NCBI RefSeq assembly: GCF_000177335.1
Contig: NZ_ADFP01000121.1
Span: 16,240-80,239 of the forward strand
DNA: 64,000 nucleotides
Direction: 5' to 3'
Origin: Pyramidobacter piscolens W5455
GTDB lineage: Bacteria; Synergistota; Synergistia; Synergistales; Dethiosulfovibrionaceae
The notes beneath the pieces are model-generated. The model saw nothing but the letters and a program-made list of their open reading frames with translations. It searched no databases and had not been told where the DNA came from. A program made the translations under genes and the position numbers. This document shows positions 7,898 to 16,386 of the stretch, piece by piece (position 1 is the first letter of the stretch; each line of letters starts with the position of its first letter).

Positions 7898-8923
7898 ATA
7901 CCCGCAACCAACGTCCTCGCTAATCCGATGTGGCTCGGTGCAAACAACGGCACCATCCCCGCCAACGAAAACGCCGCCGAAGCGCGCGCCCTGTTCATCA
8001 CCAACTACAAACTCGACGTGATGAAAGCCTTCGCGCGCAAGTGCATCTTCAAAGACCTGCACCGTATCCACACCATCGACCACGGCAGTTCCAGCACCTT
8101 CTACTACACCGGCACCGCCTCGGCGCACTACCACGACAAGGGCAAGATGATTCTCGGTACGAACAACCCCCCGATCAGCAAGACTATCATCAACATCGAT
8201 GGGCTGCTGCTGGCCGACATCATGATCGACGACCTCGAAGACGCCATGATGCACCTCGACGTCCGTTCCGAGTTTTCGCATCAGCAGGGAGTGGCCCTCG
8301 CCAACGCCTTCGACGAACGGATCGCCCGCCTGTTCTACCTGTCGGCGCGCTCCGGCCCCAAGAACAAAGACCACCCCGGCGGCTCCGTGATCAGCGCCAA
8401 GGACGCCGAAACCAACGGCTCCGTTCTGGCCGACTGCATCTTCGCCGCCGCGCAGACCCTCGACGAGAAGGACGTCCCCGACGACGAGCGCTTCATTGTC
8501 GTCAAGCCCGCCCAGTATTACCTGCTGTGCAAGGTCAAAGACCTCATCAACCGTGATTACGGCGGCTCCGGCTCCATCAAGGACGTAGCTTTGCAGAGCA
8601 TTGCCAACATGTCTCTCAAAAAGAGCATGAACCTGCCTAACGGTAAAAACATTACTACTGCCGACCCGCACGAGCATAACGACTACCGTGGCGACTTTAC
8701 GAAATCTGTTGCTGTCGTGGGCAACCGCAACGCCGTGGGCACCGTCAAACTCAAGGACCTGACCACGCGCATGTCCGGCTCCGAAGTGAAGACCCTCTTC
8801 GAAGCGACCCTCATCACCGCGTCTTATGCCATGGGGCACGGAATTCTCGACCCTCGCGGCGCGGTCGAAATCGCCACCGGCGGCGCGGGCGCGACGCCCG
8901 TCGTCACTCCGAGCAATCCGTAG
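7898..8923 (+). CDS. Major capsid protein, apparent ATA start
   Basis: About 341 residues. The first conventional start (ATG 7928) is more than 40 bases from the ribosome site and would cut off a coding-like N-terminus. AAAGGAGA at 7881-7888 points instead to ATA 7898, giving (M)PATNVLANPMWLG; ATA 7892 is a less well spaced alternative. The product has the HK97-fold look of T7-like coats: AARALF/FAR early region, STFYYTGTASAHYHDKGK, NIDGLLLADIMIDDLEDAM. It follows scaffold and precedes a terminator, as T7 gene 10 does. Confidence 0.85.
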   Translation: MPATNVLANPMWLGANNGTIPANENAAEARALFITNYKLDVMKAFARKCIFKDLHRIHTIDHGSSSTFYYTGTASAHYHDKGKMILGTNNPPISKTIINIDGLLLADIMIDDLEDAMMHLDVRSEFSHQQGVALANAFDERIARLFYLSARSGPKNKDHPGGSVISAKDAETNGSVLADCIFAAAQTLDEKDVPDDERFIVVKPAQYYLLCKVKDLINRDYGGSGSIKDVALQSIANMSLKKSMNLPNGKNITTADPHEHNDYRGDFTKSVAVVGNRNAVGTVKLKDLTTRMSGSEVKTLFEATLITASYAMGHGILDPRGAVEIATGGAGATPVVTPSNP

Positions 8924-8936
8924 TAAAGCGCAGCGT

Positions 8937-8971
8937 AAAGGGGGCCTGATTCATTCCGGGCTCCCTTTTTT
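8937..8971 (+). terminator. Intrinsic terminator after capsid gene
   Basis: Stem AAAGGGGGCC (8937-8946) pairs with GGGCTCCCTTT (from 8958) with one G-T wobble, followed by a run of T to 8971. Placement directly after the capsid gene mirrors the T-phi terminator after T7 gene 10, so coat protein mRNA can be made in excess over downstream tail genes. Confidence 0.88.
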
Positions 8972-8995
8972 ATTCAGACGAAGGGGGAGTTACTC

Positions 8996-9775
8996 ATAGG
9001 ATTGGCAACCAAGATTAAAGCCAATAATATCAACCGCGAAGAGCGCTTGAACAAGATTATCCGCAATAACCGGGAGCGTGCGTACCAAACCCTCAAAAAA
9101 GAAAAAGAACGAGCGGATGCCGCCCGTAAAGAATATAGAGAGCACGCCCGCCGCCTCGCCGCCAAGAAAGCTGTGCAAGCGCGCGAAAAGGAAAAGCCTC
9201 AGGAAGAGCATAAAATTGTTCAGCCCGTTTCCGTCGATCGCGAAACCGGAGCCGTAACGGCCAGTAAAACCCCGCGGCGGCTTGGGTTGAACGAAATCGA
9301 AAAGCGGGCTGTGCAGAAAGAGCTTGAAAAACGTTACGGCAAGCAGGAACAAAAGTTCCAGACAGTAAGAATGCAAGAACTCAATCGCGGTTACCGTCCG
9401 CAGCCCCAAGAACCCGGAGAGATCAGAAAGGGCCTGTCCAACAGGGCTGCTCTAGCCGCATCGTATAGGAGAGAGCATGAAACCTTGAAGAGAGGCGTGC
9501 CGCTTGTCGCGGCCGGTGCCCTTGCCGCAGGAGCGGGATTTGCTGGAGCTGGGGCTGCGTCCGCCGCCAAAGCTGCCGCCATAGGCAAGCTCAAGCGCGC
9601 TTCAACTGCCATGAGCGGGCGTATGGGCGAACAGGCGCAGAGAGTGGCCTCTCGCACTCACAAGTCTGTGGAGAAGCTTTCCAAGCCCAAACTTGCGGAA
9701 GTTGCGCGGCGCGTTCGCGTGGACGATAAAAGCGGCGTCATGAAAAGAATCTTCAAGAAAGCCATCCGCAACTAA
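8996..9775 (+). CDS. Basic virion-region protein of unknown function, apparent ATA start
   Basis: About 259 residues. GGGGGAG at 8983-8989 is six bases from in-frame ATA 8996; the alternative TTG 9002 is 13 bases away. The N-terminal 70 residues are a highly charged helix (REERLNKIIRNNRERAYQTLK), the middle is Gln/Arg-rich, and about residues 165-195 form one hydrophobic Ala/Gly segment (LVAAGALAAGAGFAGAGAA), followed by a basic tail. A membrane-active or DNA-contacting minor virion protein is possible. It lies between capsid and tail tube A, where T7 has no counterpart. Confidence 0.7.
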   Translation: MGLATKIKANNINREERLNKIIRNNRERAYQTLKKEKERADAARKEYREHARRLAAKKAVQAREKEKPQEEHKIVQPVSVDRETGAVTASKTPRRLGLNEIEKRAVQKELEKRYGKQEQKFQTVRMQELNRGYRPQPQEPGEIRKGLSNRAALAASYRREHETLKRGVPLVAAGALAAGAGFAGAGAASAAKAAAIGKLKRASTAMSGRMGEQAQRVASRTHKSVEKLSKPKLAEVARRVRVDDKSGVMKRIFKKAIRN

Positions 9776-9789
9776 ACAAGGAGGAAGAC

Positions 9790-10377
9790 ATGCCCAATAC
9801 CGCTACGGAACTCAGCGCCGTCAACATCATGCTCGAAACCATCGGGGCCGCTCCCGTAGCGAGCTTGGCCGGCGTGCAAAACCAAGATGTCATCGTCGCC
9901 AAGTCCGTTCTCGATCAGGTGGTCCGTGAAGTACAGGGAGAGGAATTCTATTTCAACACGGAAAAAGGCTTTCCTTTTGTCCCCGAGAACGACGGCACGG
10001 TACGTGTCCCTAACAACGTGACGCGCATCTATCCTTGCGCGGCTTTTTACGGGCCGAAGGATGTCGTCGTGCGTGGCAATAAACTCTACGACAAAGAAAA
10101 TCATACCTATCGTTTCGAACACCCGTTCGAAGCCGACATAACGCTGTGCCTTGATTTCGACGCGCTGCCGAGCGAAGTGAAAACCTACATTACCATCAGA
10201 GCCGCCCGTAAGTTCGCTGTAACGTCCCTTGGTGACGATAACGTCGAACAGTGGACGGCGCAGGACGAAGCCCGCGCCAGAGCCACTATGATCGCCGCTG
10301 ACACGGCGCAAGGCACGGCGCATATGGGCGTGCGCATGAAACTGGACCCGCTGATCGGAGTAGAACTCTCACGATGA
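9790..10377 (+). CDS. Tail tubular protein A, T7 gp11-like (head-tail gatekeeper)
   Basis: 195 residues, near the T7 gp11 size. Starts MPNTATELSAVNIMLETIGAAPV, the usual opening of this adaptor family (ELxAVNxMLxxIGxxPV), then a conserved WNFNTE-like FYFNTEKGFPF. It forms the ring between portal and nozzle. ATG 9790 follows AAGGAGG, and its stop overlaps the next start (ATGA). Confidence 0.93.
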   Translation: MPNTATELSAVNIMLETIGAAPVASLAGVQNQDVIVAKSVLDQVVREVQGEEFYFNTEKGFPFVPENDGTVRVPNNVTRIYPCAAFYGPKDVVVRGNKLYDKENHTYRFEHPFEADITLCLDFDALPSEVKTYITIRAARKFAVTSLGDDNVEQWTAQDEARARATMIAADTAQGTAHMGVRMKLDPLIGVELSR

Positions 10378-12971
10378 ACGTCGTCAAAACAATCCCCAAC
10401 CTGATCGGCGGCATCTCGCAACAGCCCGCCGCATTACGCCTGAACAACCAGCTGGAAGATCAACTTAACTTTGTCAGCTCTCCCGCCGCCGGTTTGCAGA
10501 ACAGACCGGCGCTCAAATACGTCAGTTCTTCCCCGTACACGGGGGGAGGCGCGTTTTTCACACTTGACCGGGACGAGCAGGTACGTCATAACTTGTGGAT
10601 CGGCCCTGATGGTCTCAGAATCGAGGATTTACAGGGAAATGTAAAAACCGTCCAGTATCAAGGAAACGCCTTGGCATACCTGAGTCTTCCGGCAGGCGCT
10701 GACAAAAAAAACAGTTATCGCATTCTCAACATTGCCGACTCTTGCTTTATCGTTAACCGGACGAAAACGCCTCAGATAGATCAGAACAGCATTACGGAGA
10801 GCAAAAACCATGCGTTGATTCACATCAAACAAGTGGCGCTCGGAACCACGTGGTCCGTTACGCTCCAGGGAAAAAGCGTCAGTTACGGCTATTCGTCCGA
10901 CACAAGCCTGTCCGTTTCGACGGAGCAGGTCGCCAACGAACTTGCGAACGCGTTGCTCGGCGATTCGACGATCAGTGCAGCTTTCAATATCGTCCACGCT
11001 TCGTCCGTCATTTCGATCGAAAGGAAAGACGGCGGCAGTTTCAGCATTGGCTTAAGCGACTCGCGCGGCAACACATACAGCTCTTTGACGACGTGGAAGA
11101 ACAAGAACTTCACCGATCTCCCAACGATCGCCCCAGAGGGTTTCGCGTGTTGTATCAGCGGTTCTACCGGGAGCGCGGCGGATGATTATTATGTCCGGTT
11201 CGTCGCTTCCGGGGCAGCTTCCCGGCTGACGTGGCAGAACGCCGAATATCCTGTGGGCGGCGTCAAGAAACGTATTTACGTGCGCAGTTCGGAAGAGCCC
11301 TTGTTTACTGAGAACAGACTTGTCTCATGCACGAATTTGCACGGATTCACCACGCGGATCAAAAACGTCGGCGTGCAGGTTGTCACACCCACTGGGGGCA
11401 CGCCCCAATATCGTTATTTGGTGGAATTTGAAACGAAATTCCCGGATAACGCGGGCAATCTTCGCTTCAACACTGGAACACAGACGATAACCGGCCTGTC
11501 CCGCGGTACGTGGGAAGAATGCGTTGCGCCGGACATTCCCAACAAGTTCGTTAACGCGACGATGCCACACCTCCTTGTTCACGATCTCGAAGAAGACATG
11601 TGGGTGTTCAAACCTGTCAACTGGGCGGCGCGTTCTTCCGGAGACGCTGAGTCAGCGCCGTGGCCGAGCTTCATCGGCAAAAAGATTACAGCGCTCTTCC
11701 TTTATCGGAATCGTCTTGGTTTCGTGGCGGGGGATTCCGTCTCGCTGTCCGCGGCGGGGGACCTTGAGCGCTTTTTCCCTGAAACCGTGCAGACGTTGAC
11801 GGACGCCGATCCCATCGACCTTTCCGTGTCTGTCGATGACTATTCGGACATTCGCGCCACCGTCACCGTGCAGGATAAACTATTCTTTTTCAGCAACCGT
11901 CGTCAGTACACGTTCTCTTCGCCGGACGCGCTCAGCCCCAAAACAGCCGCTGTCCTGCCGTCCACGGCGTACTCGTGCCTCCCGGATATCGGCCTCCCAG
12001 TCGTCGGAGACAGGCTCTATTTCGCCACCGCCTACAGCGCGAAGATGCAGGTCAGGGAGTACGGCGTTGATCCTTATACCGACAACAAAACAGCCAACCC
12101 CGTTACCGCCCATGTCGCCCAGCTCATTCCCAAAGGCGCTAACATGTGCCTTGTTGCCTCCCCGACAGCGGATTGTCTGGCCTTTTTCAGCTCGGTTTAC
12201 CCCAACACGCTGTTCCTGTACCAGTGCTATATCTCGGGCGGCAACAAGCTCCAAAGCGCGTGGAGCAGACAGACCTTCAACGCGACAATCCTGAACATGG
12301 CGTTCAGAGACAACGTTCTCTGGCTCGAACTACTGAAAAACAATCAGAGGATCATGTGCACGCTCGACCTTTCCACGCAGCAGACAAAACACAAGTTGCT
12401 TTACGAACCAGCGCTCGACTTCCAGACGACGTACGCGAACGTCGCGACAGTGACCCTCCCTTACACGCCCGACGCAGACAAACTGGTTGTCCTTGCGAAA
12501 GACGCAAAGAACCGTCTGATGCGTCTGACAACCACGCAGATCGACGGCAGGGCGGTCAACTTAGACAAAGAGTACTCCTATGTGGTTATCGGCGAAACAT
12601 ACACAAGGAAGGCCGTTTTCAGCGAAATCTGGCCAACAAAACAAGATGCTTCGGGCGCGACCGCCACACTCACCGACGGGCGTTTGCAGCTGCGTCGCTG
12701 GACGCTCAGTTACTTCATGACCGGGCCGTTCGTCGTAAGAGTGAAGAGTAAAGTCAACGACCGCTTTGTATTGTACAGGAGCAACCAGATCGTCGGCCGC
12801 CGTTCTTCCGTGCTTGACAGCTTGCCGATCGCCACGAACAGTTTCACGGTGCCGTGCCGCGGGCGCAACACCGAAGTGGAAGTCAGCGTCGAGAGCGACA
12901 ATTACTTCCCTCACGATTTCCTCTCCATGGACGTCGAAGGGAATTACACCAAGAAAAACAAGAACATCTAA
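10374..12971 (+). CDS. Tail tubular protein B, T7 gp12-like nozzle
   Basis: 865 residues. The N-terminus (NLIGGISQQPAALRLNNQLEDQ, split by a few residues from NRPALKYV) is the hallmark of gp12-type nozzle proteins, whose hexamer forms the tail tip channel. Further family features include LFLYRNRLGFVAGDSVSLSAAGDLERFFP and FSNRRQYTFSSPD in the middle. Translationally coupled to tail tube A by ATGA. Confidence 0.95.
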   Translation: MNVVKTIPNLIGGISQQPAALRLNNQLEDQLNFVSSPAAGLQNRPALKYVSSSPYTGGGAFFTLDRDEQVRHNLWIGPDGLRIEDLQGNVKTVQYQGNALAYLSLPAGADKKNSYRILNIADSCFIVNRTKTPQIDQNSITESKNHALIHIKQVALGTTWSVTLQGKSVSYGYSSDTSLSVSTEQVANELANALLGDSTISAAFNIVHASSVISIERKDGGSFSIGLSDSRGNTYSSLTTWKNKNFTDLPTIAPEGFACCISGSTGSAADDYYVRFVASGAASRLTWQNAEYPVGGVKKRIYVRSSEEPLFTENRLVSCTNLHGFTTRIKNVGVQVVTPTGGTPQYRYLVEFETKFPDNAGNLRFNTGTQTITGLSRGTWEECVAPDIPNKFVNATMPHLLVHDLEEDMWVFKPVNWAARSSGDAESAPWPSFIGKKITALFLYRNRLGFVAGDSVSLSAAGDLERFFPETVQTLTDADPIDLSVSVDDYSDIRATVTVQDKLFFFSNRRQYTFSSPDALSPKTAAVLPSTAYSCLPDIGLPVVGDRLYFATAYSAKMQVREYGVDPYTDNKTANPVTAHVAQLIPKGANMCLVASPTADCLAFFSSVYPNTLFLYQCYISGGNKLQSAWSRQTFNATILNMAFRDNVLWLELLKNNQRIMCTLDLSTQQTKHKLLYEPALDFQTTYANVATVTLPYTPDADKLVVLAKDAKNRLMRLTTTQIDGRAVNLDKEYSYVVIGETYTRKAVFSEIWPTKQDASGATATLTDGRLQLRRWTLSYFMTGPFVVRVKSKVNDRFVLYRSNQIVGRRSSVLDSLPIATNSFTVPCRGRNTEVEVSVESDNYFPHDFLSMDVEGNYTKKNKNI

Positions 12972-12983
12972 GAGGTGAGACGG

Positions 12984-14288
12984 ATAGCAAGCACCCCATA
13001 CAGCTACGCTATGTATAAGGGCGACGGCGCGAACAAGACGTTCAACGTTTCGTTCCCTTACATATCGAAAGCACACGTACATGCATGCCTTTACAGAGCC
13101 AATGCCGAAGACACACCCTTAACGATCGTGGAATGGTTGAGCAACGGCGCATTACGCCTTGGAACGGCCCCGCCCAAGGACGCTGACGTCAAGATATACC
13201 GCGACACGCCCAAAGACCACCCGCTGGTCGATTTCGAGGACGGCAACGTCATCCTCGCCGAAGACCTCGACCTGAGCGTCATCCAGAATCTTTTCATCAC
13301 GCAGGAAGCCTACGATTATTTATCCCAGTCGGTAGACCCATACGTCAAGCAGGTCAACGGCCTCGTCGACGAGTTCAAGGTGACGTACAACGACTTTCTC
13401 GGCAAGTTCCAGATCGTCAAAGAATACGCAGCGTTCCTCGAAGACTGTTCGTCTGGAGTGCCCATCGGCGCGACCGTCATGTTCAAGAAAGGACAGCAGG
13501 AACCCGGCTATCTCCTCGCCAATGGCGCGCCGTATGACACGGCGAAGTACCCGTATCTCGCCGACTGCCTCGGCGCGGCCAACCTGCCCGACATGAGCCA
13601 CACGCCCGTGCTTATCCCCGGCTGGGCGTGGTATGTCAAGGCGTATCACCGCCCCAACGTCAGAGGTGACCTCAAACGCTTGCAAATACTCGTCCACCAG
13701 CTCCCGTCGGACCAAGCCGCGTACGGCGCGTACAATTCCAGCGAGGACATACTCAACCTCTATATACCTCAAGGCATCCAAGGCATTCAGGGCCCCATGG
13801 GTCCCACTGGTCCGGCCGGGCCTCAAGGGCCGCAAGGCGAGCAAGGCCCGCGCGGCATTCAAGGCCCGCAGGGCGAGCAGGGGCTCCGCGGCCCCGAAGG
13901 CGCGCAGGGCGTCAAGGGCGATACGGGCGAGCAGGGGCCGAGAGGCTTTCAGGGCGAGCGAGGCCCTCAAGGCATCGCCGGTCCGCAGGGGCCTACGGGG
14001 CTGCAAGGCCCGCGAGGTCCGCAGGGCGAAGTCGGCCCCAGAGGCCCGCAGGGCATCAAAGGCGACAAGGGCGACCGCGGCGACCCCGGCCCGGAAGGAC
14101 TGAAAGGCCCCACCGGCGATAAAGGCCCTACCGGCGACGCCCCTGTGGGGCTGTGCTTCGGGAATTTCCAGTACAACAACGACGGGCACCTGCTGTTTTC
14201 CGTTTACGGGCTCGAAGAAGGCAGCAACATCGTCGCCAGCTTCGACCACCGCGGGCACGTGATCATGGCGATCACGTCCGACATCTAG
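12984..14288 (+). CDS. Tail fibre with T7 gp17-like N-terminus and collagen-like shaft, apparent ATA start
   Basis: About 434 residues. GAGGTGAG at 12972-12979 leads to ATA 12984, giving (M)[21 protein letters not shown], which aligns with the virion-anchoring start of T7 gp17; GTG 12975 lies within the ribosome site. The gp17 N-domain covers about residues 1-150. A short globular piece follows, then roughly 115 residues of Gly-X-Y triplets ([18 protein letters not shown]) forming a collagen-like triple helix, and a small C-terminal tip ([16 protein letters not shown]). It is the likely receptor-binding fibre or its stem. Confidence 0.92.
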   Translation: MASTPYSYAMYKGDGANKTFNVSFPYISKAHVHACLYRANAEDTPLTIVEWLSNGALRLGTAPPKDADVKIYRDTPKDHPLVDFEDGNVILAEDLDLSVIQNLFITQEAYDYLSQSVDPYVKQVNGLVDEFKVTYNDFLGKFQIVKEYAAFLEDCSSGVPIGATVMFKKGQQEPGYLLANGAPYDTAKYPYLADCLGAANLPDMSHTPVLIPGWAWYVKAYHRPNVRGDLKRLQILVHQLPSDQAAYGAYNSSEDILNLYIPQGIQGIQGPMGPTGPAGPQGPQGEQGPRGIQGPQGEQGLRGPEGAQGVKGDTGEQGPRGFQGERGPQGIAGPQGPTGLQGPRGPQGEVGPRGPQGIKGDKGDRGDPGPEGLKGPTGDKGPTGDAPVGLCFGNFQYNNDGHLLFSVYGLEEGSNIVASFDHRGHVIMAITSDI

Positions 14289-14298
14289 GAGGTAACGC

Positions 14299-15288
14299 AT
14301 GTCTATTGTCAAAACCATCGATCTCGGCCCCGCGCGGGCCGTCTACAAAGGCGCGTGGGACGCAGAGGCCATCTACGAGTACAACAACATGGTGCGCCAT
14401 CAGGGGAGCCTGTGGTGCTACGTCTCCACCGACGAAATCGCCGGGGACGAACCCCGTCCCTCTGCGGCCGACGAAACGACTTCCGCTTCCGGGCGCTGGA
14501 TCGTCGTCGGCGGCACGGGCGAAAAAGGCGACAAGGGCGAACAAGGCATTCAAGGCGTTCCCGGCGTCAACGGCCTCGACGGCGCGCAAGGCCCCCGCGG
14601 CGAAATCGGCCTGACCGGCCCGCAAGGCCCAGCCGGCCCGCAAGGCCCAGCCGGTATCCAGGGGCCAAGGGGCACCGCTCCCGACCACGAGTGGAACGGG
14701 GCGAAACTGCGCTGGAAGAACCCTGACGGCACGTGGGCCGCATGGGCTGACCTCAGAGGCCCCCAAGGCGTCACCGGCCCCGAAGGCCCCGTCGGCGTAC
14801 AGGGCCCCGTAGGCCCCAAAGGTAATACCGGGCCGACCGGACCGCAGGGCCCCAAGGGGGATACTGGCGCGACCGGACCCGCCGGCCCGAAGGGCCCCAA
14901 GGGGGATACTGGCGCAACCGGAGCCGCCGCCACCATCAAGATCGGCACCGTATCCACCGGAGCCGCGGGCAGCACCGCCGCGGTCAGCAACTCCGGCAAC
15001 ACCCAGAACGCCGTGCTGAATTTCACCATTCCCCGCGGCGCGACCGGGGCAAAAGGCACGCAGGGCCCAAAGGGCGCTACGGGGGCGCAAGGGCCTGTCG
15101 GCGTCTTCCGCATCGGTTCGGTGACGACGCTTGCCCCCGGAGCCAACGCTACCGTAGCGCTTTCCGGAAACGGCACAAACGGTTCTCCGTACTACTTCGC
15201 GTTCGGCATTCCCCGCGGCGCGACAGGAGTTTCGAGCGGCTCGGGCTGCACGGGTTACCACGAGTCATGTAATTGTGATGACCATTAA
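14299..15288 (+). CDS. Second collagen-like tail fibre protein
   Basis: 329 residues from ATG 14299 with AGGAGG just upstream. N-terminal module (KGAWDAEAIYEYNNMVRHQGSLW, then SGRWIVVGG) resembles the carbohydrate-binding/fibre connector module found in phage tail proteins. Then three collagen-like blocks are interrupted by WNGAKLRWKNPDGTW and by short beta-type repeats ending FTIPRGATG/FGIPRGATG. The end is Cys-rich (CTGYHESCNCDDH). Probably stacks on or pairs with the first fibre. The terminal Cys cluster lies two genes before the radical SAM enzyme. Confidence 0.85.
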   Translation: MSIVKTIDLGPARAVYKGAWDAEAIYEYNNMVRHQGSLWCYVSTDEIAGDEPRPSAADETTSASGRWIVVGGTGEKGDKGEQGIQGVPGVNGLDGAQGPRGEIGLTGPQGPAGPQGPAGIQGPRGTAPDHEWNGAKLRWKNPDGTWAAWADLRGPQGVTGPEGPVGVQGPVGPKGNTGPTGPQGPKGDTGATGPAGPKGPKGDTGATGAAATIKIGTVSTGAAGSTAAVSNSGNTQNAVLNFTIPRGATGAKGTQGPKGATGAQGPVGVFRIGSVTTLAPGANATVALSGNGTNGSPYYFAFGIPRGATGVSSGSGCTGYHESCNCDDH

Positions 15289-15311
15289 AAGCACAGAGGA
15301 GCGTTGGAAAA

Positions 15312-15590
15312 ATGAGATGTGAAGTCCGACTTTCAAGTTACACCGACTGGGTGGGCGAAACAGTACGTTGCCTGCGCGACGGACAGAGCGTCGCCATTAT
15401 CCCCGACGACGCGGAAACGCCGAATTGGGGGTACCGAGAAATTCTCAACCTTGGATTGGGACTGTACCATTTGGATCGCTCGTGCCCTGAATGGCGTAAC
15501 AGCGTCTCTTTCGGTGAGATCAAGTGCGACGAAGAGGCGGTTTTAAACCTGTACCGTTCGATGACAGGAGGTGCCGCCCATGGCGCTTAG
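15312..15590 (+). CDS. Small protein of the tail-fibre cassette, unknown
   Basis: 92 residues from ATG 15312, after GAGGAG. Contains four Cys (MRCEV, RCLRDG, RSCPEW, IKCDEE) and a compact aromatic core (NWGYREILNLGLGLYHLDRSC). It could be a fibre-associated adaptor, a chaperone, or a substrate for the radical SAM enzyme encoded two genes downstream; none of this is shown by homology. Overlaps the next gene by 11 bases. Confidence 0.6.
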   Translation: MRCEVRLSSYTDWVGETVRCLRDGQSVAIIPDDAETPNWGYREILNLGLGLYHLDRSCPEWRNSVSFGEIKCDEEAVLNLYRSMTGGAAHGA

Positions 15591-16386
15591 TTTTATTGAA
15601 CTCTTGAACCGCAACAATTACCCCAAGACCATTGCAAAATTCGAGAACATCGAAGCATACCAGAGCGGCGAGTACACGGCCGTTCTGTGTGAAGGCACCA
15701 TCGAACCCGACGTCCTTACGCACGACGGCCAGTTCGTCTACGACAAGATCAATACCGCCGTCGCGCACTACCACAACGGCGTCTACGTCAGCCTGTACTA
15801 CTGGGGGCTGGGGATCAACGCCGAGTATCTCGACACCCCCATTGAGGGCAAGGTCGTCTACGCGCCGCTTCTCGGCTCCGGCCGCTACCTCTACACAGGC
15901 GCGAGGAAATACATCGTCGCAGACGCCCCCCTGCCCGCGGAACAGCCCGCGAACTACGGACTGCTTTACAAACGCGTCGTCTTCGGCGCGGAAAAGACGC
16001 TCGCCGACCTCTACAAAAACGCTTTCAAATACCGATACATGCGCGACGGTGACGCCTACATGGCGCTCAACGAAGTGGGCGCGGTCGAGAACATGCTCGA
16101 AGTCGTGAAAGAGACGGTGACATTGCGCGAGGTCGGTTCGATCTATTCGCGCCTCGACAGCCTGAACCTGCTGCTCTGCTACGTGCTCCAACGCATCCAG
16201 ACGCTCCTCCCCGAGAACGAAAGGACGCTGCTGGCCGACGCCCTCGCGTCTTCTGCGCCTCTCGACGACGTCGCCCTCGCCGGGCACGAGCTGAAAGAGG
16301 TTCGCGACATTGCGCTGGCGGCGAGACAGGGCGTCGACGCGCTGCGGGCGTACACAGTCTACAACGGCGCGCATCTCGTCGTATAA
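15580..16386 (+). CDS. Unknown protein of the tail-fibre cassette
   Basis: 268 residues from ATG 15580, with AGGAGGTG at 15566-15573. First half is beta-rich and aromatic (YTAVLCEGTIEPDVL, GVYVSLYYWGLGINAEYLD, GRYLYTGARKYI); second half is helical with a coiled-coil-like region (GAVENMLEVVKETVTLREV, DSLNLLLCYVLQRIQTLL). A structural fibre or fibre-base protein is the natural guess from position. Its stop abuts the radical SAM start directly (TAAATG). Confidence 0.65.
   Translation: MALSFIELLNRNNYPKTIAKFENIEAYQSGEYTAVLCEGTIEPDVLTHDGQFVYDKINTAVAHYHNGVYVSLYYWGLGINAEYLDTPIEGKVVYAPLLGSGRYLYTGARKYIVADAPLPAEQPANYGLLYKRVVFGAEKTLADLYKNAFKYRYMRDGDAYMALNEVGAVENMLEVVKETVTLREVGSIYSRLDSLNLLLCYVLQRIQTLLPENERTLLADALASSAPLDDVALAGHELKEVRDIALAARQGVDALRAYTVYNGAHLVV

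Noticed and set aside
13320..14318. Minus-strand 332-codon frame opposite the collagen-like fibre
   Set aside because: Mirror of Gly-Pro-rich triplets on the plus strand; shadow.
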